From positions 2,878,001-2,942,000 of the forward strand of contig NC_045146.1 of assembly GCF_008831285.2 (NCBI RefSeq): a stretch of DNA of 64,000 bases. Reading direction: 5' to 3'. The notes under the pieces are model-generated. The model worked only from the letters and a program-made list of their open reading frames with translations. It did not search any database and was not told the origin of the DNA. Positions within the stretch are counted from its first letter, which is position 1. Each line of letters opens with the position of its first letter. Origin of the DNA: Nymphaea colorata. Its lineage: Eukaryota; Streptophyta; Magnoliopsida; Nymphaeales; Nymphaeaceae. A program made the position numbers and the translations under genes. This document shows positions 21,900 to 33,748 of the stretch, piece by piece.

Positions 21900-24217
21900 T
21901 TTCTTTTAAATCTTTGATCTTGTGATTTTCAAGATCTCTTTCTCTCTCTTCTTCTCTATATTTTCTTACAATCAAGTATCTCATCTTTTGCATTCTTTTA
22001 GACATTTGCTTCTCCAAGATCATTTTCATTTACTGACTTCACTAAGACCACAATTCAAGTAATGACCCAATGTTGGATTCATGCTTGATGGTTTACAACC
22101 CCAATCCATTTTCAAAAACTTTTCTTTCTTATTTATAATAACTATAAAAACAAAAATCTTATATGTATGTTATGGTATGAATGTCTTAGATGAATGTTGT
22201 GGTAGGAATAAGTCATTTTTCTTTCATTCATCTTAGGATCAATGCATCCATGCATTCACTTCCATTCAATATCACAAATGAGCACAATCATATCTCTAAA
22301 AGAACTTAAGTAAGATGACATTGAGTTCTAACTAGGTGGTAATCGAATTAGAGCAAAATCTCAAACCTACTTAAAGTCTTAAGAAAACACTAAAATGACT
22401 TCAAAATAATTTTTCAAGCTTTCCAAATAATATTTACAAAGATTTCCAAACTCTAGTTTTCCTCAAAATGTTTCACATTCTCAAGCAATTTTTCAAGAAC
22501 TTTTTCAAAAGTTTGAAACATCAAACTTTCAATATTTTTCCACACCGCTTATAGAAAATATGTTTAAGTGAAAATGAAATACATCAATAATAAATATAGC
22601 TCTTGGATTGATTAACCCTGGTAAAGGCGCCGGCAACGATCGACCCTCGTACGGACGGGCGAGTCCCTTTCTTTCTCATTTTCAAAACAAAACTCATGTT
22701 TTTGGAGCACTCCAAAACCAAAAAAAAAAATTGGGGATATGAACACTTGTGAAGGTCTCCTTACTTCTTTTGCTGACCCTCACATCCCATCTACACTGCC
22801 CATGTGTATGTTTCCCTTTTGCACACATCACATCTATATATGTTGACCACCAAAGTATCAACCTCACAAAAGTTATACGCATCTAATTTGGAAAATGAAC
22901 AAGAGGTTCGCTCAGTCACAAAGAAAATCAAAGGTAGAATAAAGAGAGATACATAGAGCAAGAAAGTAACATATAATTGATGGCAAATGGTGAACATCTG
23001 TTTTTGAAAGTGTCAATAGAAAGCATGCATTGTTGAAAGGCCATTAGTGGTACTTCAAATGATGGAAAAAAAAATCATCCAATTTCCAATCTTTGTCGAA
23101 CCACAAATCCTTTACAAGGATTAGAATGGGGTGCAATGCATTTTCTCAAAGCATCATTGGTCTTGAAAGTTGATTGCTAACCTTCAAGGGCTTGTGATCT
23201 TTTATAATGAAAATAAATATAATTCTTCCCTTGAGTACAGTCACCATGTTTTGAGCATCTTTGCTCCTCCCTCATCATTATTCTTGTGTTTTATTTGAGC
23301 ACAAATCATATACAAACAAGATGATACTACACAAAATATTCTCAAACAAATTAAAAATTGTTCAACTTTAAGGACAAATTTTTATGCAAGAAGTAGTGCG
23401 CTGTTCTCGTTAGATTCTTTTTCTTTCTTCCTAGATTGGTGAATCATATATCATCATTTCAAAGGGGAAGCTTCCTTTTGTTGCATATAATCAAAGAACA
23501 ACCGAAAGAAGGCTTTGCAACAAGGTGGGATGATGAGATTACCAGTTGGACCTTTTGTTGTTCTTTTGAGTTTTTGATGTTTTAATTCTTTATCACCTCA
23601 TAACTTGTGTGAAGCTAGCAAACCAATGCTTGAAACTTTTAACTATCATGCTAATTAATTACTTCTAATTGAATTTTTCAAATTACTTAAATACTTATTT
23701 TGAAATTTTTATACTTGCAATTTTCATATTATTTAAGAGAGTGTGTGTGTGTGTGTGTGGTTATACTTATAGTTACAGTCATAGTTTACCATTATCCCTT
23801 GTATCTTCAAACATCAAAATTTTTCTTTAAACAAATCAATGAGTACTTATGGGCACTACGTTGCAAAATTCTGTACAAATTTGTGCCCCAAACGTATTCA
23901 ATCAAACACAAAAGGTACAAATGAGAACAAGTCGTAGGAAGTGCAAATGTATAACTCAATATTTGACTAACTTTGATGAGCAGTAAAATATAATAAAACA
24001 TTTATTAATTTTGACAATCAAATGGCAAATATTGTCATCAAAATTGGATCATGTGAATGTCTTCTTTTTCTTCAAAAACGATAATTACTTTGATCATGTG
24101 GATCATGTGAATGTGAATGTCTTCTTTTTCTTCAAAAACGCTAATGCCCTTACATGCAGCATCTTTCTTGCATACTTGGATTAGTATCATATCCAAGCTT
24201 GTCACGTTGCTTATTTG
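21900..24217. other. Intergenic; no gene seen
   Basis: AT-rich. A short GC-rich island at about 22620-22670 (GGCGCCGGCAACG) may be a remnant of a retroelement PBS/leader region. A (GT)n run lies near 23741-23758 and a direct repeat at 24047-24144. Confidence 0.4.
24047..24144. repeat. Direct repeat, period 60 bp
   Basis: The 29-base block ending in CTTCTTTTTCTTCAAAAACG occurs at about 24052-24080 and again 60 bp later. A GATCATGTG motif precedes both copies. Confidence 0.85.
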
Positions 24218-24651
24218 TGGGGATGTCAAGGGATTGGATTCAGATTCGATATCCAGCTGAATTACTTCAAGAAACTCAGGCATCGACAAAGAAATCCGAT
24301 TATAAAATCTGTTCAGGTTCAATTGAAAAAGGATGCCTGATCTGCTCCATATTCAGTTTGAAATAAATCTCAGATTTAGCTTTAATTTAATATCATATAA
24401 TCCAATTTCCATACATTTTGAAAGTCAGATCTTAATATATAATAATGTGATTTGGTTTTATTTGTCCATTTGGAAGTCGGATTGGGATTCACTTGTGAAT
24501 ATAATAGTGATTCAGATTGAATTATTGGAACTTAAAATTAGAAGTTGGATTTAATAAAAACCTTTTTCATTCACATTCAGATCTGGATGTATGATCATTC
24601 TATAAATCAGATATTTACATCCGATTTGAATCAGATTTGTTGACATCCGTG
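24218..24651. mobile_element. Candidate hAT MITE, 'GGATTCAGAT' family
   Basis: The left end is TGGGGATGTCAAGGGATTGG; the reverse complement of the right end is CACGGATGTCAACAAATC. The interior is filled with degenerate GATTCAGAT/GATTTGAAT units, as in the elements at 56853 and 57854. No convincing 8-bp duplication was found. Confidence 0.5.
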
Positions 24652-25796
24652 TTTACTTTCTGCTCATGAGCATCTCTTATACCATACTTAGATTATCATA
24701 TTCAAACTTGTCCTACAGATTTCTGCTTAATGCCAAGATGGAGATGAACCGTAAAATATGGTACAAACTGGACATAGGCTTCCATAGTCATGATTCTCTT
24801 TCAAAAACCAACAAATCTTATGTGAAGCCTATGTATTGTATATAAGCCAACAGACCCATTAGAAGTTTATTCATATGCTTCAATAAAAACAGATTCAGAG
24901 CACCAGGAAAGCCTAAAATCACTCTAAACATCATATATACCAGAGAATCATATACACACATTAAATTACTTATCCAAAAATTTAAAAGCGACACTTGAAA
25001 AGTTCTATCTCCAAGTTGAGCCTAGGCTTGGATAGTTCCTACTGTGCATTGATTTTGTGCACTGCAGTGGAAAACAACAACATCTCATCTTTAGTAAGGG
25101 GCAGTACAAACAAGGCCAGATCATCGGCAGAAGAAGCTGGTCTAGCAGCCCCACAATTAGCAAGTTGGCTGGAGGAGAAAGGAAAAGAAAAGAGAGAACG
25201 ACCGTTGCCCAGCAATTTGTGGAGAGCAGGAAGGCAGTTGGCTTCTATTATTAGTCTTCATCCCTCCCTCCCCTTCCCCAACAAATTAGCATTCCCACCG
25301 AAGACTGGGTCGCCCTCACCATTGAGAGGCCAACTCTCTCTGTCTCTGATCTCTTCTGTTTTCTCTTCGTTCCCTTACATGTCAATCCAAAGCTCCAGCA
25401 TCTTCCAACATCAATCAGGAAGCTCGGTCGTCTCCTTCTCCCTCTTTTAAGGTAATTATCTGCCTTCATCTTTCTTGTACATTAATTTCCCTTTGAAATG
25501 TAGTTGTGTTGTTTTGAGATGATTCTTTGCTCCGTCTAGGATCATCTGTCCCATGGATTTTTTTTATTCTAAATGGCAGGAACTAAAGAGTTTTCATTCA
25601 TGTTAGAACTTGAATAAATAGAGAAGGACACGTTTCTTGTCTAACCTCTAGGATGCCTATTCCACACCGGTGACGTAAAGTTTCTGACTTAACTGTAGTT
25701 CCTTCTTCTAACTTAAATATTCCCAAAGTCTCTCTCCCTCCCTCTCTCTTATTCTTTCTTTAAAATCTATCTCAGGCTAACCAATTAGCTAAGTCA

Positions 25797-25882
25797 GATG
25801 TATGGATTCGGGTATCAGTACGGTGAATATAAGACGATTTTAAAAAATATGGATACTTGGATATAACAGTATATATATATAT

Positions 25883-25914
<32 letters not shown>

Positions 25915-26130
25915 GAACCAAATTTTTCAAAATTAAATGAGAGCAAAATATACAATATAAGTGGAAGGGAAATAAAAAAAACAGCAGGGCAAAATAAAAT
26001 TAAAGAAAAAATTAAATTTGAAAATATAAATTTTTTAAAGTTTTAAAATAGTCATACCCAGCTGTATCAACATACCCACGTCTCTGTATCCATGTATCGA
26101 CACAGGTACTTCATACTTGGATGGATCAGA
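25797..26130. repeat. Dispersed repeat related to 59140-59335
   Basis: It starts with a GGTATCAGTACGG-type block, has an AT core and ends with GTATCCATGTATCGACAC. The interior block with TTCAAAATTAAATGAGAG and GGAAATAAAA aligns by eye with the copy near 59250-59320. A TATA microsatellite lies inside at 25869-25914. Confidence 0.5.
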
Positions 26131-26298
26131 CGTACAAGTTAAATTTTTTTTTTTTTTTACTACAGTTATTTTTTCTATTTTTCTAGAATGTATGTGCAGC
26201 AAAAGTTTGACAATACTTCGCAGGAATCTTATTGGAAAACAAAGTACTCTATAATCGGTTCAAGTAATGTAACGTCTCCCCATGGGCAAAGAGATAAA

Positions 26299-26525
26299 TA
26301 GAGATGTCATGATTCAGACTGGGTATATCAACCACTTGTTAACTTTGCCTGGATTTCGACTTAATCAGATTCCAGATTTAAATCTGAACTAGAATTTTCG
26401 ATCGAAATGGAATCTGAATCAGACATGGGTCTAACGTACTTTGAATTGATCGGATCCTTATCACTTCTTGAATTCAGATACAAATTCGGATTAGATCAGG
26501 TCTTACCAACCTGCTCATATCCCTA
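26299..26525. mobile_element. Candidate hAT MITE remnant, 'GGATTCAGAT' family
   Basis: The left end is TAGAGATGTCATG; the reverse complement of the right end is TAGGGATATGAGC. The interior contains GATTCAGA/ATCTGAAT units. No target duplication is seen, so it is a weaker call. Confidence 0.35.
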
Positions 26526-27160
26526 AAGATGATGCATATACAAAATTGAAAACTCTTGACTGCCCACTAGCATCTCCACTCTTTTTCTCACAGCATGATT
26601 CTTTTATATTCAAAAAAACGTGGAGAAAAAATGTGGAAACAATTACTTAGGGTAGGAAGTAGGATGATTCTGAAATATGTGCATTACGAGAAAATATCCA
26701 ACAGAAAAAACAACTATGTTAACTGACTTGTAGTGGATCAAAACTTGACTTAGCATATAAACAAAATTCGTAAATAATTTGAACATGAAATATGTTTCCC
26801 CATGAGGGGAGATTACCCGGAAAAGGTCATTCTGCCGTTGGGGTTTTGGATTGTATCTTGGGCAGGTGGCGGCCGCCTTAAGCTTGACAGTGAACCCCAC
26901 CTTTTATTGGCTCAAACAAGTGGCATTCACTGGCATCGAAGTCCGAAGCACTCTCCATTTGATAAGGTGAACAAGAACTATTTTTGACAAGTTGAAAGAA
27001 AGAGAAGTTTCTGCTGTGACTGTTGGAAATCGTTTTATTAGATAGGGGAGATGCTTGAGAACGAAGAAGTTACCTTCTGTTATTGCACATGATTGTTATT
27101 ATAACTGTTGAAAGATCACCTCACCTGAACGACCTCTCTACGTGTCTCCAGTCAGTCGTC

Positions 27161-27936
27161 ATGGAGGGAGACCGTACCTTCCCACAGCAGCAGCAGCAGC
27201 TGTCCGCACCGCCGTCCCCGGCACTGCAAAAGCCACCGGGATACAAGGACCCGACCGGTTCTCCGGCGCCGGCAACGCCCTCTAGGCCGCCGCCAAGGCC
27301 AGCCAAGAAACCTCCTCTCCCGCCGGCGTTCCGCAAGAAGAGCAAGCGGAGCTGCTGCCGCTGCTGCTGCTGCTGCCTCCTCTTCATCTTCCTCTTCATC
27401 CTGGTGGCGGCCATAGTGCTTGCTGGCGTCTCCGGCGCGGTCTACCTGTGGTACAGACCGTCGCTGCCTGTGTTCCACCTGCAGTCCCTGAAAGCGCGGG
27501 ACTTCGACGTGGTGGTGGGGCCGGACGGGGCGACGGTGAGCGCGGACGTGGCGGCGAAGGTGCAGGCGACGAACAGCAACGAGAAGGTGGAGTTGCACTA
27601 CGGGACGACGCGGTGCAAGGTGGTGGAGCCGGGAGGAGTGGGGCTGGGGGAGGCGACGGCGCCGGGGTTCTTGCAGGGCAGCGGAAACGTGACGGTGATG
27701 GGGTTCACGACGACGGTGAGGAGGCTGGAGGTGGACGACGAGGTGGGACAGAGGCTGAAGAAAGGGGTGGCGACGAAGGCGCTGGCGCTGGGAGTGGAGC
27801 TGCGGACGACGGTGGGGATACAGGCGGGGAAGGTGAGGACGGGAAGGGTGCAGGTTCTGGTGGCCTGCGGCCCCGTTCCCCTCCGGCGTCTCGACGCCGG
27901 CGACACCCCCAAGTGCAATATCCGGGTCTTCAACTG
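27161..27936 (+). CDS. LEA_2 / NDR1-HIN1-like (NHL) membrane protein, main coding exon
   Basis: The ATG at 27161 has a good context (TCATGG). An in-frame upstream ATG at 27089 would add 24 residues unlike the family. Residues 1-60 are a Pro-rich, Gln-rich cytosolic tail; 61-72 are a basic then Cys-rich CCRCCCCC stretch; 73-97 form one transmembrane helix; then comes YLWYRPSLPVFHLQSLK, the usual start of the extracytosolic LEA_2 domain, with an NVT glycosylation site at 176-178. The C-terminal PKCNIRVFNW resembles NHL protein ends. The family works at the plasma membrane and is linked to defence and stress. Codon GC content drops sharply after W259, where TG|GTCAGT forms a donor, so I end the exon at 27936. 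Without splicing, the frame would run to a TAG at 28009 (282 aa). Confidence 0.85.
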
Positions 27937-29046
27937 GTCAGTTCCCTATCGCCTCAAACTTTTATACCAGAAAGCGTTGTCTGAACTAATCGGATCTGAC
28001 CTAGTTTAGAAAGTTTTGAAATAATTGGACCTGACCAACCGAGGAGCTCCGATTTGAGATTATCAAGATTCGAAAACCATGGATTTCCCCTTTCAATCTT
28101 AAATCTGATAGTTGTTCAATGCAAAGAAGTAAAATAACTATCTTAATTGTGGATCTTAGGTCTGACTTAAGATCCTTAGTTTGATGAACTATGAATTTTT
28201 TGGTGGAGCTTTCACCACATCACCAAAAACATATTATTTGAGATCTGAAGTAACCAAAAGTCCAGGAATACTAAGCTCCAACTAATGAGTCTGATTCAGT
28301 TGGTTTCAGATTAATTGGATTTGGATTCAGCCTTAGTTCCATGAGTTTTTAAAAACCGAATATGAGTCCTACGAGCTTTAAATTAATTGCAATGTTTGCA
28401 AGTGTTTCAGATTTGGAATTTTTGGATTAGGGTTCCAGTTTCGAGTGAGTCTCAGATTAGGATGCAATCCTGCAGAAGAAGCCTGAATACCATCGGATCT
28501 TATTGGTTTTAATAAGCAAACTAATAGAATCTGATTCAGGTAGGCAATTGATAAATTCCGACTTTCAAATCTCCTTAGGTTGGCCGGAAATCCAAATACG
28601 AACATCTTAGTGAAAAGAAAATTAAATAGCAAACTCTCAGCTTTCAATTGCTCATGTAATTGTCAATTCATCGAATGTTCATGAGGTTTTATGCGTATCA
28701 CGAGAAAATTAGACCAAGCAATTTTAAAGTTGAACTGCGTTCTTAATTATGAATATTTCTATTGATTTTCTCATTCTGGTTTGAATTTCTCATTGTATTA
28801 ATGAGTTTTTTGTTTTTTCCTACATAATGGGATATTAGTATAGAATTATGGAATATATGCAACAAACTGAACCTTAAAACAAAAGGGTTATATGCTACAA
28901 CCACCTAAAGAAAGAAGAGAAAAAATGCCATACAACTTAAGCCAGACCATGCATGACATTAAACCCATGAGAAAGGATTAAGAATATACCTCCTGGTCAT
29001 TTGTGATCACCCTTGCTATTGAATTCCAAACTCTCTCACTCTCTTT

Positions 29047-29170
29047 CTCTAGCATAGCTGGTCGGACCTATGGCGTGCAAACAACACGTCTTAGCTTCGA
29101 TTCCCTGCTCGGTATTGAAGGTTAAGGGCTGAGGGCAAAGCAGGCTTTCAGGACAAGGGTTTGTGGTTGT
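29047..29170 (+). mobile_element. tRNA-derived SINE-like sequence, copy 1
   Basis: An A-box-like TAGCATAGCTGGTCGG (29050) and a B-box-like GCTTCGATTCC (about 29094) are 43 bp apart, the spacing of an internal pol III promoter. The head matches the sequence at 54612. A poly-A tail and target duplication were not identified. Confidence 0.5.
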
Positions 29171-29207
29171 GCTCCTCTTCCACCTGCCCGCCGGCCCCCC
29201 GCCTCTC

Positions 29208-29267
29208 TTCTCTCTCTCTCTCTCTCTCTCTTGTCCCCAAATTTTGTTATATATTCCCATTTTATCG

Positions 29268-29305
<38 letters not shown>
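29208..29305. repeat. Two (CT)n microsatellite runs
   Basis: CT runs at about 29208-29233 and 29271-29305, read directly. Confidence 0.9.
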
Positions 29306-29309
<4 letters not shown>

Positions 29310-29345
29310 TAAGAACCAGATGATCTCAATAAAAATTATTTGCAG

Positions 29346-29361
29346 GTTTACTTTGCCATAG
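29346..29361 (+). CDS. Candidate last micro-exon of the LEA_2 gene
   Basis: A CT-rich tract (29271-29305) and TTTGCAG at 29339-29345 precede G TTT ACT TTG CCA TAG. Joined to the donor at 27936 this completes the Trp codon and ends the protein as ..NW-FTLP. Related NHL proteins also end a few residues after a conserved Trp. Other acceptors in the 1.4-kb interval cannot be excluded. Confidence 0.35.
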
Positions 29362-30214
29362 ATGATCGCGCACGTCAGTGGACACTGGGGAGATGGGCGA
29401 GGTGTCGCCTAACGTTGGTTTACATGGTGGACGTTCTGGTTAGCTATAGGCGACAGAAGCTGAGAAAGTGTAATAGAAAGTAGAGAGGGATTCTTGATTT
29501 GTTATGCCCTTTTTCATTTGTGGAATGTACTCTAATTGAACTTTATTCATATCACATGCTTATTGAAACTGCTTATAATTCAAGTGCATATGTAAATCAT
29601 CAATAGTCTTTTTGGGGCCACGTTAATCTTTTCTCTTTACAGTACTAAGGAGCACTACATACGTATATTCCAAATGTTGCAACTCAAGTGTTAGGGAAGT
29701 AACCTTACAATGCTCTTTAATTGTCCTTAATTATCTATTTGTTCGCAGCATCAGGATTAATATCATCGGTTTCATTCGAACTTCATTTTTTAACACTACT
29801 TGGTGTTGAGCCGGTCGAAGACTTAGTTGTGTCGACAGTTTATATTGGGGAACTTCTTGTGTGTCATGGTATAGGATCTTGGGTTTGCAAACTCTGTGTC
29901 TTTTTTTTGGGTTTCTTCCTGTTCATTTTGTAAGATTCTCCTTTGCTTATATTGGGGAACTTCTTATGGGCCATGGTCTAGAATGTTGGCTACTCAATGA
30001 GCTTTTCTTTTTAACAAAGTTGTCACATAACAATCTTTATAATATTCCAAATTTTTTTCCAAACATTCAACAAACACTGGATAGAGATCCATGATATTAA
30101 AATCATGTGAAACAAACAGTTCCCAAGGTCCGCTGACTTACAACCTTTGTCTTCTTACACCCTGCTAGATATCCCAAATGCAATCCTTTCTACTCGATTC
30201 AGCATCCTTGGCGT
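29362..30214. other. Intergenic; no gene seen
   Basis: AT-rich. A TATATTGGGGAACTTCTT block occurs twice (about 29840 and 29950), suggesting a small local duplication. Confidence 0.4.
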
Positions 30215-30840
30215 ATGAACGGCATAAGCAACGAGTGTACGCTGAGGGTGAACAATGCTACCAATATGTACATTTACTTTTGTGCCTAAACATTACATAT
30301 GCATGTGCATGAGATAACAAATAGTTATGAAACAATAAATAAGTATGAGATAAAGTTTATGAGATAACAAAAGATATATGAGATAATGAGCTAGCGAACA
30401 GGCGGATGTATGAGATAACACCAAACATAAGTATGATATAATATTTATGAGATAACAAAAAATTTATGAGATAACTAGACAAATAGATGAGATAATGTTA
30501 AACATAAGTATGAGATAATGTTTATGAGATAATATAATATTTATGATATAATAAGATAATGAACGGATGTATGAGATAACACTAGACATAAATATGAGAT
30601 AATGTTTATAAGTTAATAAAATATTTATGAGATAACGCTATTAGCGGGATAAAAAATGAAATGTTTCTTTATTGATTAAAAAGGTATATTGGTCATAATG
30701 ATATGCATATACGGATTGACAAATTTTACCTTTATCGAATCTTCAAACCTTCTTTTTGTAGGTTTTTTTTGTCATACTTAAACGGAGCATGAAATTAAGT
30801 ACATGGAGGTGGTGTATATAACCACCAGCTTTGATATTGT
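30215..30840 (+). repeat. TATGAGATAA-array repeat, copy A
   Basis: The central part (about 30310-30640) holds around 17 exact or near copies of TATGAGATAA embedded in a longer unit that includes GGATGTATGAGATAACAC and AAACATAAG. The flanks are shared with the inverted copy at 41655-42115: on the left AAACATTACATATG, on the right a TATTGGTCATAAT block, then TTTACCTT and GAATCTTCAAA. I do not recognise the family. Outer limits are where alignment by eye fades. Confidence 0.8.
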
Positions 30841-31806
30841 GATTCACCAATGTTGAGCTGGCCACCCGATCTGTTATACCGCACCTACCTCAGAGTCGAG
30901 CGTTCGCACGGGCCGCCTTTCTTACAAGGGCTGAATCTGGTAGCCCCCGAGGTGTCAACTATAGAGTTGTTAACTCGTCATGACCAACATTAAAGCTTGA
31001 AAAATACAAAATCTAGTTTGGGTTTTCACTTTCATATTCTTTTTCAGACCTTTGTATATCAATATTATTTTGTTGGACTTTTCATTTTAGAGATTTTGTT
31101 GACAGGAACTCTTCTAGACGAATTAACCACCATAATTTTCTCCAGACTTATTTTTGTTCTACAAAACCACCATAATTTTCTCCAGACTAGTTTTTGTTCT
31201 ATAAAAATGGACCAAATATTTTCCCCAAGAACTCTTAGAGAGACAAAGATGTGAGAATATGTTGGAGAAAGTAATTGCAAACCATTTATTATACTATACG
31301 ATAAGTCCATTTTAAAGTCTCTTGGTGCGCTTTCTTCCTATTCTCTCCTTAATAAAAAATTGGCATGCATATTAGCATCCATTATTCAAATCTGACAGAA
31401 AATTAGATATTCAATTGATATTCTGGGATTCAATTAAGAAAAACAACAACTTATTGAATTTTTTTCTTCACTCCAATTTTCAATGCAGAACATCGATGAC
31501 ATTAATCGATGTATTAATACACATGGAAACCAATTCCATAAGGTAATGCTTGAATACATGGTATTAAATACCCAGGCATTAGAATACCTTAAGGCTTTTA
31601 GGTGGAATAAAAGTTCCACGTCCCATATACACCACCTTGGGTGATGACCAGAAACTTTTGTTTCAGGCATTTTAGTTCTACGTTTGTTTGTACATGAAAG
31701 TCTTTTTATTTATTTCTTGATGTTCAAATACGTCTGAAAAACTACGGAAAAAAAAATTTTACCCATGTTTGTTTCCTGTTGGAACTTTTTATAAAATTTG
31801 TATCAA
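30841..31806. other. Intergenic; no gene seen
   Basis: It includes a short GC-rich patch near 30890-30955 and a 40-bp tandem duplication at 31125-31204, and ends at the copia target duplication. Confidence 0.4.
31125..31204. repeat. 40-bp tandem duplication
   Basis: Two adjacent near-identical 40-bp units containing ACCACCATAATTTTCTCCAG. Confidence 0.85.
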
Positions 31807-31811
31807 AGTTC
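31807..31811. repeat. Copia target-site duplication, left (AGTTC)
   Basis: Identical to 38269-38273 and adjacent to the LTR end. Confidence 0.9.
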
Positions 31812-32180
31812 TGTTTGAGAATGAGAAGTCACAGCTGAAGCGGAAGATGCAAGTCTTCTCCTGTGCAGATGGTTCACTAGAGGCTCCAGCGTTCACTTGA
31901 AGCAGCAGCAAGGGTCCCTTGTGGAAAACAGCAAAAGCAAGAAGAAGGAGAAGAGGAAGAAGAAAAAGAAAAGTACACTTGAATATGTTAGATTTTTGGG
32001 GTTTACTTCCAATGGGCTTCTCACATATCATTGACCTGGAGAGCTTGCTAAGAATATATAGCCAAGCCCCTTAGGTTTTCCCCAAACCCTAGCTGCAGTT
32101 CCTTAGGAGATTTTTTAGGAACAGTTTTAAAATAAAATCTAGTAGATATCCGGATAGGGTTCAATGGCTATTATCCAACA
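31812..32180 (-). repeat. 3' LTR of the copia element (369 bp)
   Basis: In plus orientation it starts TGTTTGAGAATGAG and ends TTATCCAACA. It aligns throughout with the LTR at 37882-38268 and lacks 18 bp present there near 38206-38223. Confidence 0.95.
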
Positions 32181-32199
32181 TCTCCCACTTGGTCATGAG
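32181..32199 (-). other. Polypurine tract of the copia element
   Basis: The minus strand reads CTCATGACCAAGTGGGAGA directly before the 3' LTR; the GTGGGAGA part is the plus-strand primer. Confidence 0.75.
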
Positions 32200-32344
32200 A
32201 CCGCCAGTTTGTTTCCACTCTATGTGGGTTTTCTTTATTCAATTTGTTACGTGGTTTTCCATAATTGACTTTTTCAACGTAACCTAAACATTTTTCAAGG
32301 TTACAGCGAGTTTTTCCATTCAATGGTTTTTCCTTCGCAACCTT

Positions 32345-33049
32345 TCAAATATATCTTAGCCCCATATGGGTTACATGTTTTGAAAACAAGTCTTGAGTTA
32401 TACTTTTGGTTAAGGGATCAGCCACCATATCATTGGTAGGCAAATAATCAACCGAGATTTCATTTTTCTCAATCATTTCATGAACGTAATGGTATTTCAC
32501 CATTATATGTTTACTCTTTGAGCTAACAACTCTATTTTTCATAAGAGATATCGCTGTCTGATTATCACAGTACAGTTGAACTGGTTCATGACTAAGATCT
32601 AATTTCAAGTCCTTCAAGAACCGATTTATCCAGACAGCAAAAGTTGTTGCAACGTTACATGCTACAAACTCTTCTTCCTGAGTGTGTTGAGCAACACATC
32701 CCTGTTTCTTACAAGACCAGGCTATCGCCTCACCTCCAAAGAGGAATACATAACTAGAAGTAGACTTACTATCATCTTTGCATCCTGCAAAATCTGCATC
32801 TGAATAGCCAACTAAGGTCAACTCATCAGCTTGGTAGGACAATTTCAGTCCTTTTGTTCCTTTAATATACCGAAAAATCTTTTTGACTGCTTGCCAATGA
32901 GGCCAACTAGGATTACTTTGATAACGACTCACCAGACCGATAGAAAAATTTATGTCAAGTTTGGTACACAGCATTAGATACATTAGACTGCCAACCGTTT
33001 GTGCATAGAAAACATTTAAAGAGTTGTTGTCCTTTACCAGGACAATCAT
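32345..33049 (-). pseudogene. Copia RNase H and RT C-terminal region
   Basis: The open frame contains VGSLMYLMLCTKLDINFSIG, YSDADFAGCKDDSKSTSSYV and LYCDNQTAISLMKNRV, all diagnostic of the copia RT connection and RNase H domain, and a C-terminal SKHIMVKYHYVHEMIEKNEI block. It is separated from the RT frame by stops or shifts near 33050-33240. Confidence 0.85.
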
Positions 33050-33244
33050 TCATGCTTAAGTATGTTCTTTAGCTATATGAGTCCCAATCGGTTTGTAGTC
33101 TAACATACGAAATTTCTTCAAGATATAATCAATATATCGTTCTTGGCTTAGACTCAGGATTCTTGAGTTTCTATCTCGAGTGATTTTTATTCATAATATG
33201 CAGGATGCGTCACCCAAATCCTTCATTTCGAAGTTTTTGTTCAG

Positions 33245-33748
33245 TCAAGTCTTCGTTTTGACAATCTTATCGTTATCATTTTCTATTAGTAATATGTCAT
33301 CAACATATAATGATAGAACACAGATAAGGCTCTCACTTTTCCAAACAAACACACAGTGGTCTAGTTGGTTTGCAACGAACCCAAGTTTTGTAATTGCTTT
33401 GTGAAAAGCAAAATACCACTGTCTAGGAGACTGTTTCAATCCATACAATGATTTATTCAACTTGTACACTTTGTCTTCTTTTTCCTTGATGACATATCTC
33501 TGTGGTTGAGTCATATATATAGTTTCGTTCAACTCGCCATTCAGAAAAGTAGAATTCACATCCATCTGACAAATATGCAAGTCATAGAATGACGAGATAG
33601 CCAAAATTATTCTGATTGATGCAAACTTTGCAACCGACGAATAGGTCTCTAAGTAATCAATTCCTTTCTTTTGAGAAAAACCTTTCGCTATCAGTCTGGC
33701 TTTGAATTTTTCGACTGATCCGTCAGCTTTATACTTCTTCCTCAGCAC
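33245..33748 (-). pseudogene. Copia reverse transcriptase fragment
   Basis: It shows KARLIAKGFSQKKGIDYLET, QMDVNSTFLNGELNETIYM (usual motif DVxxAFLxG; Ser-Thr here), LNKSLYGLKQSPRQWY and the active site YVDDILL. An interrupted frame downstream ends it. The VNSTFL variant departs from the usual VKTAFL. Confidence 0.9.

Larger units (their letters stand above)
24652..27088. other. Intergenic / possible leader region of the LEA_2 gene
   Basis: No protein-like frame is convincing. At 25060-25450 there is a GC-richer, CT-rich segment resembling a 5' UTR, ending in a plausible donor (TTTTAAG|GTAATT). Two small repeats (25797-26130 and 26299-26525) follow. Confidence 0.35.
27937..29345 (+). other. 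Probable intron of the LEA_2 gene (or 3' flank)
   Basis: AT-rich sequence with scattered GGATCTGA/GATTCAG motifs resembling degraded hAT MITE interiors. It includes the SINE-like unit at 29047-29170 and two CT microsatellites. Whether it is an intron depends on the micro-exon call. Confidence 0.4.

Noticed and set aside
22620-22670. rDNA or organellar fragment
   Set aside because: The GC-rich patch is only about 50 bp and I could not match it to a conserved rRNA or organelle segment; a retroelement leader remnant is more likely.
24995-25469. Possible small protein-coding gene at 25.0-25.5 kb
   Set aside because: The frames are Ser/Leu/Pro-rich from CT-rich DNA with no recognisable domain; a leader-like region is a simpler reading.
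27152-27984. Arg/Gly-rich and Leu/Arg-rich frames overlapping the LEA_2 exon
   Set aside because: They are other-frame shadows of a Pro/Cys-rich GC-rich gene; only the sense frame shows a transmembrane helix and the LEA_2 pattern.
30310-30640. CRISPR-like array
   Set aside because: The repeats are about 10 bp, spacers are not unique and of varying length, and this is plant nuclear DNA.
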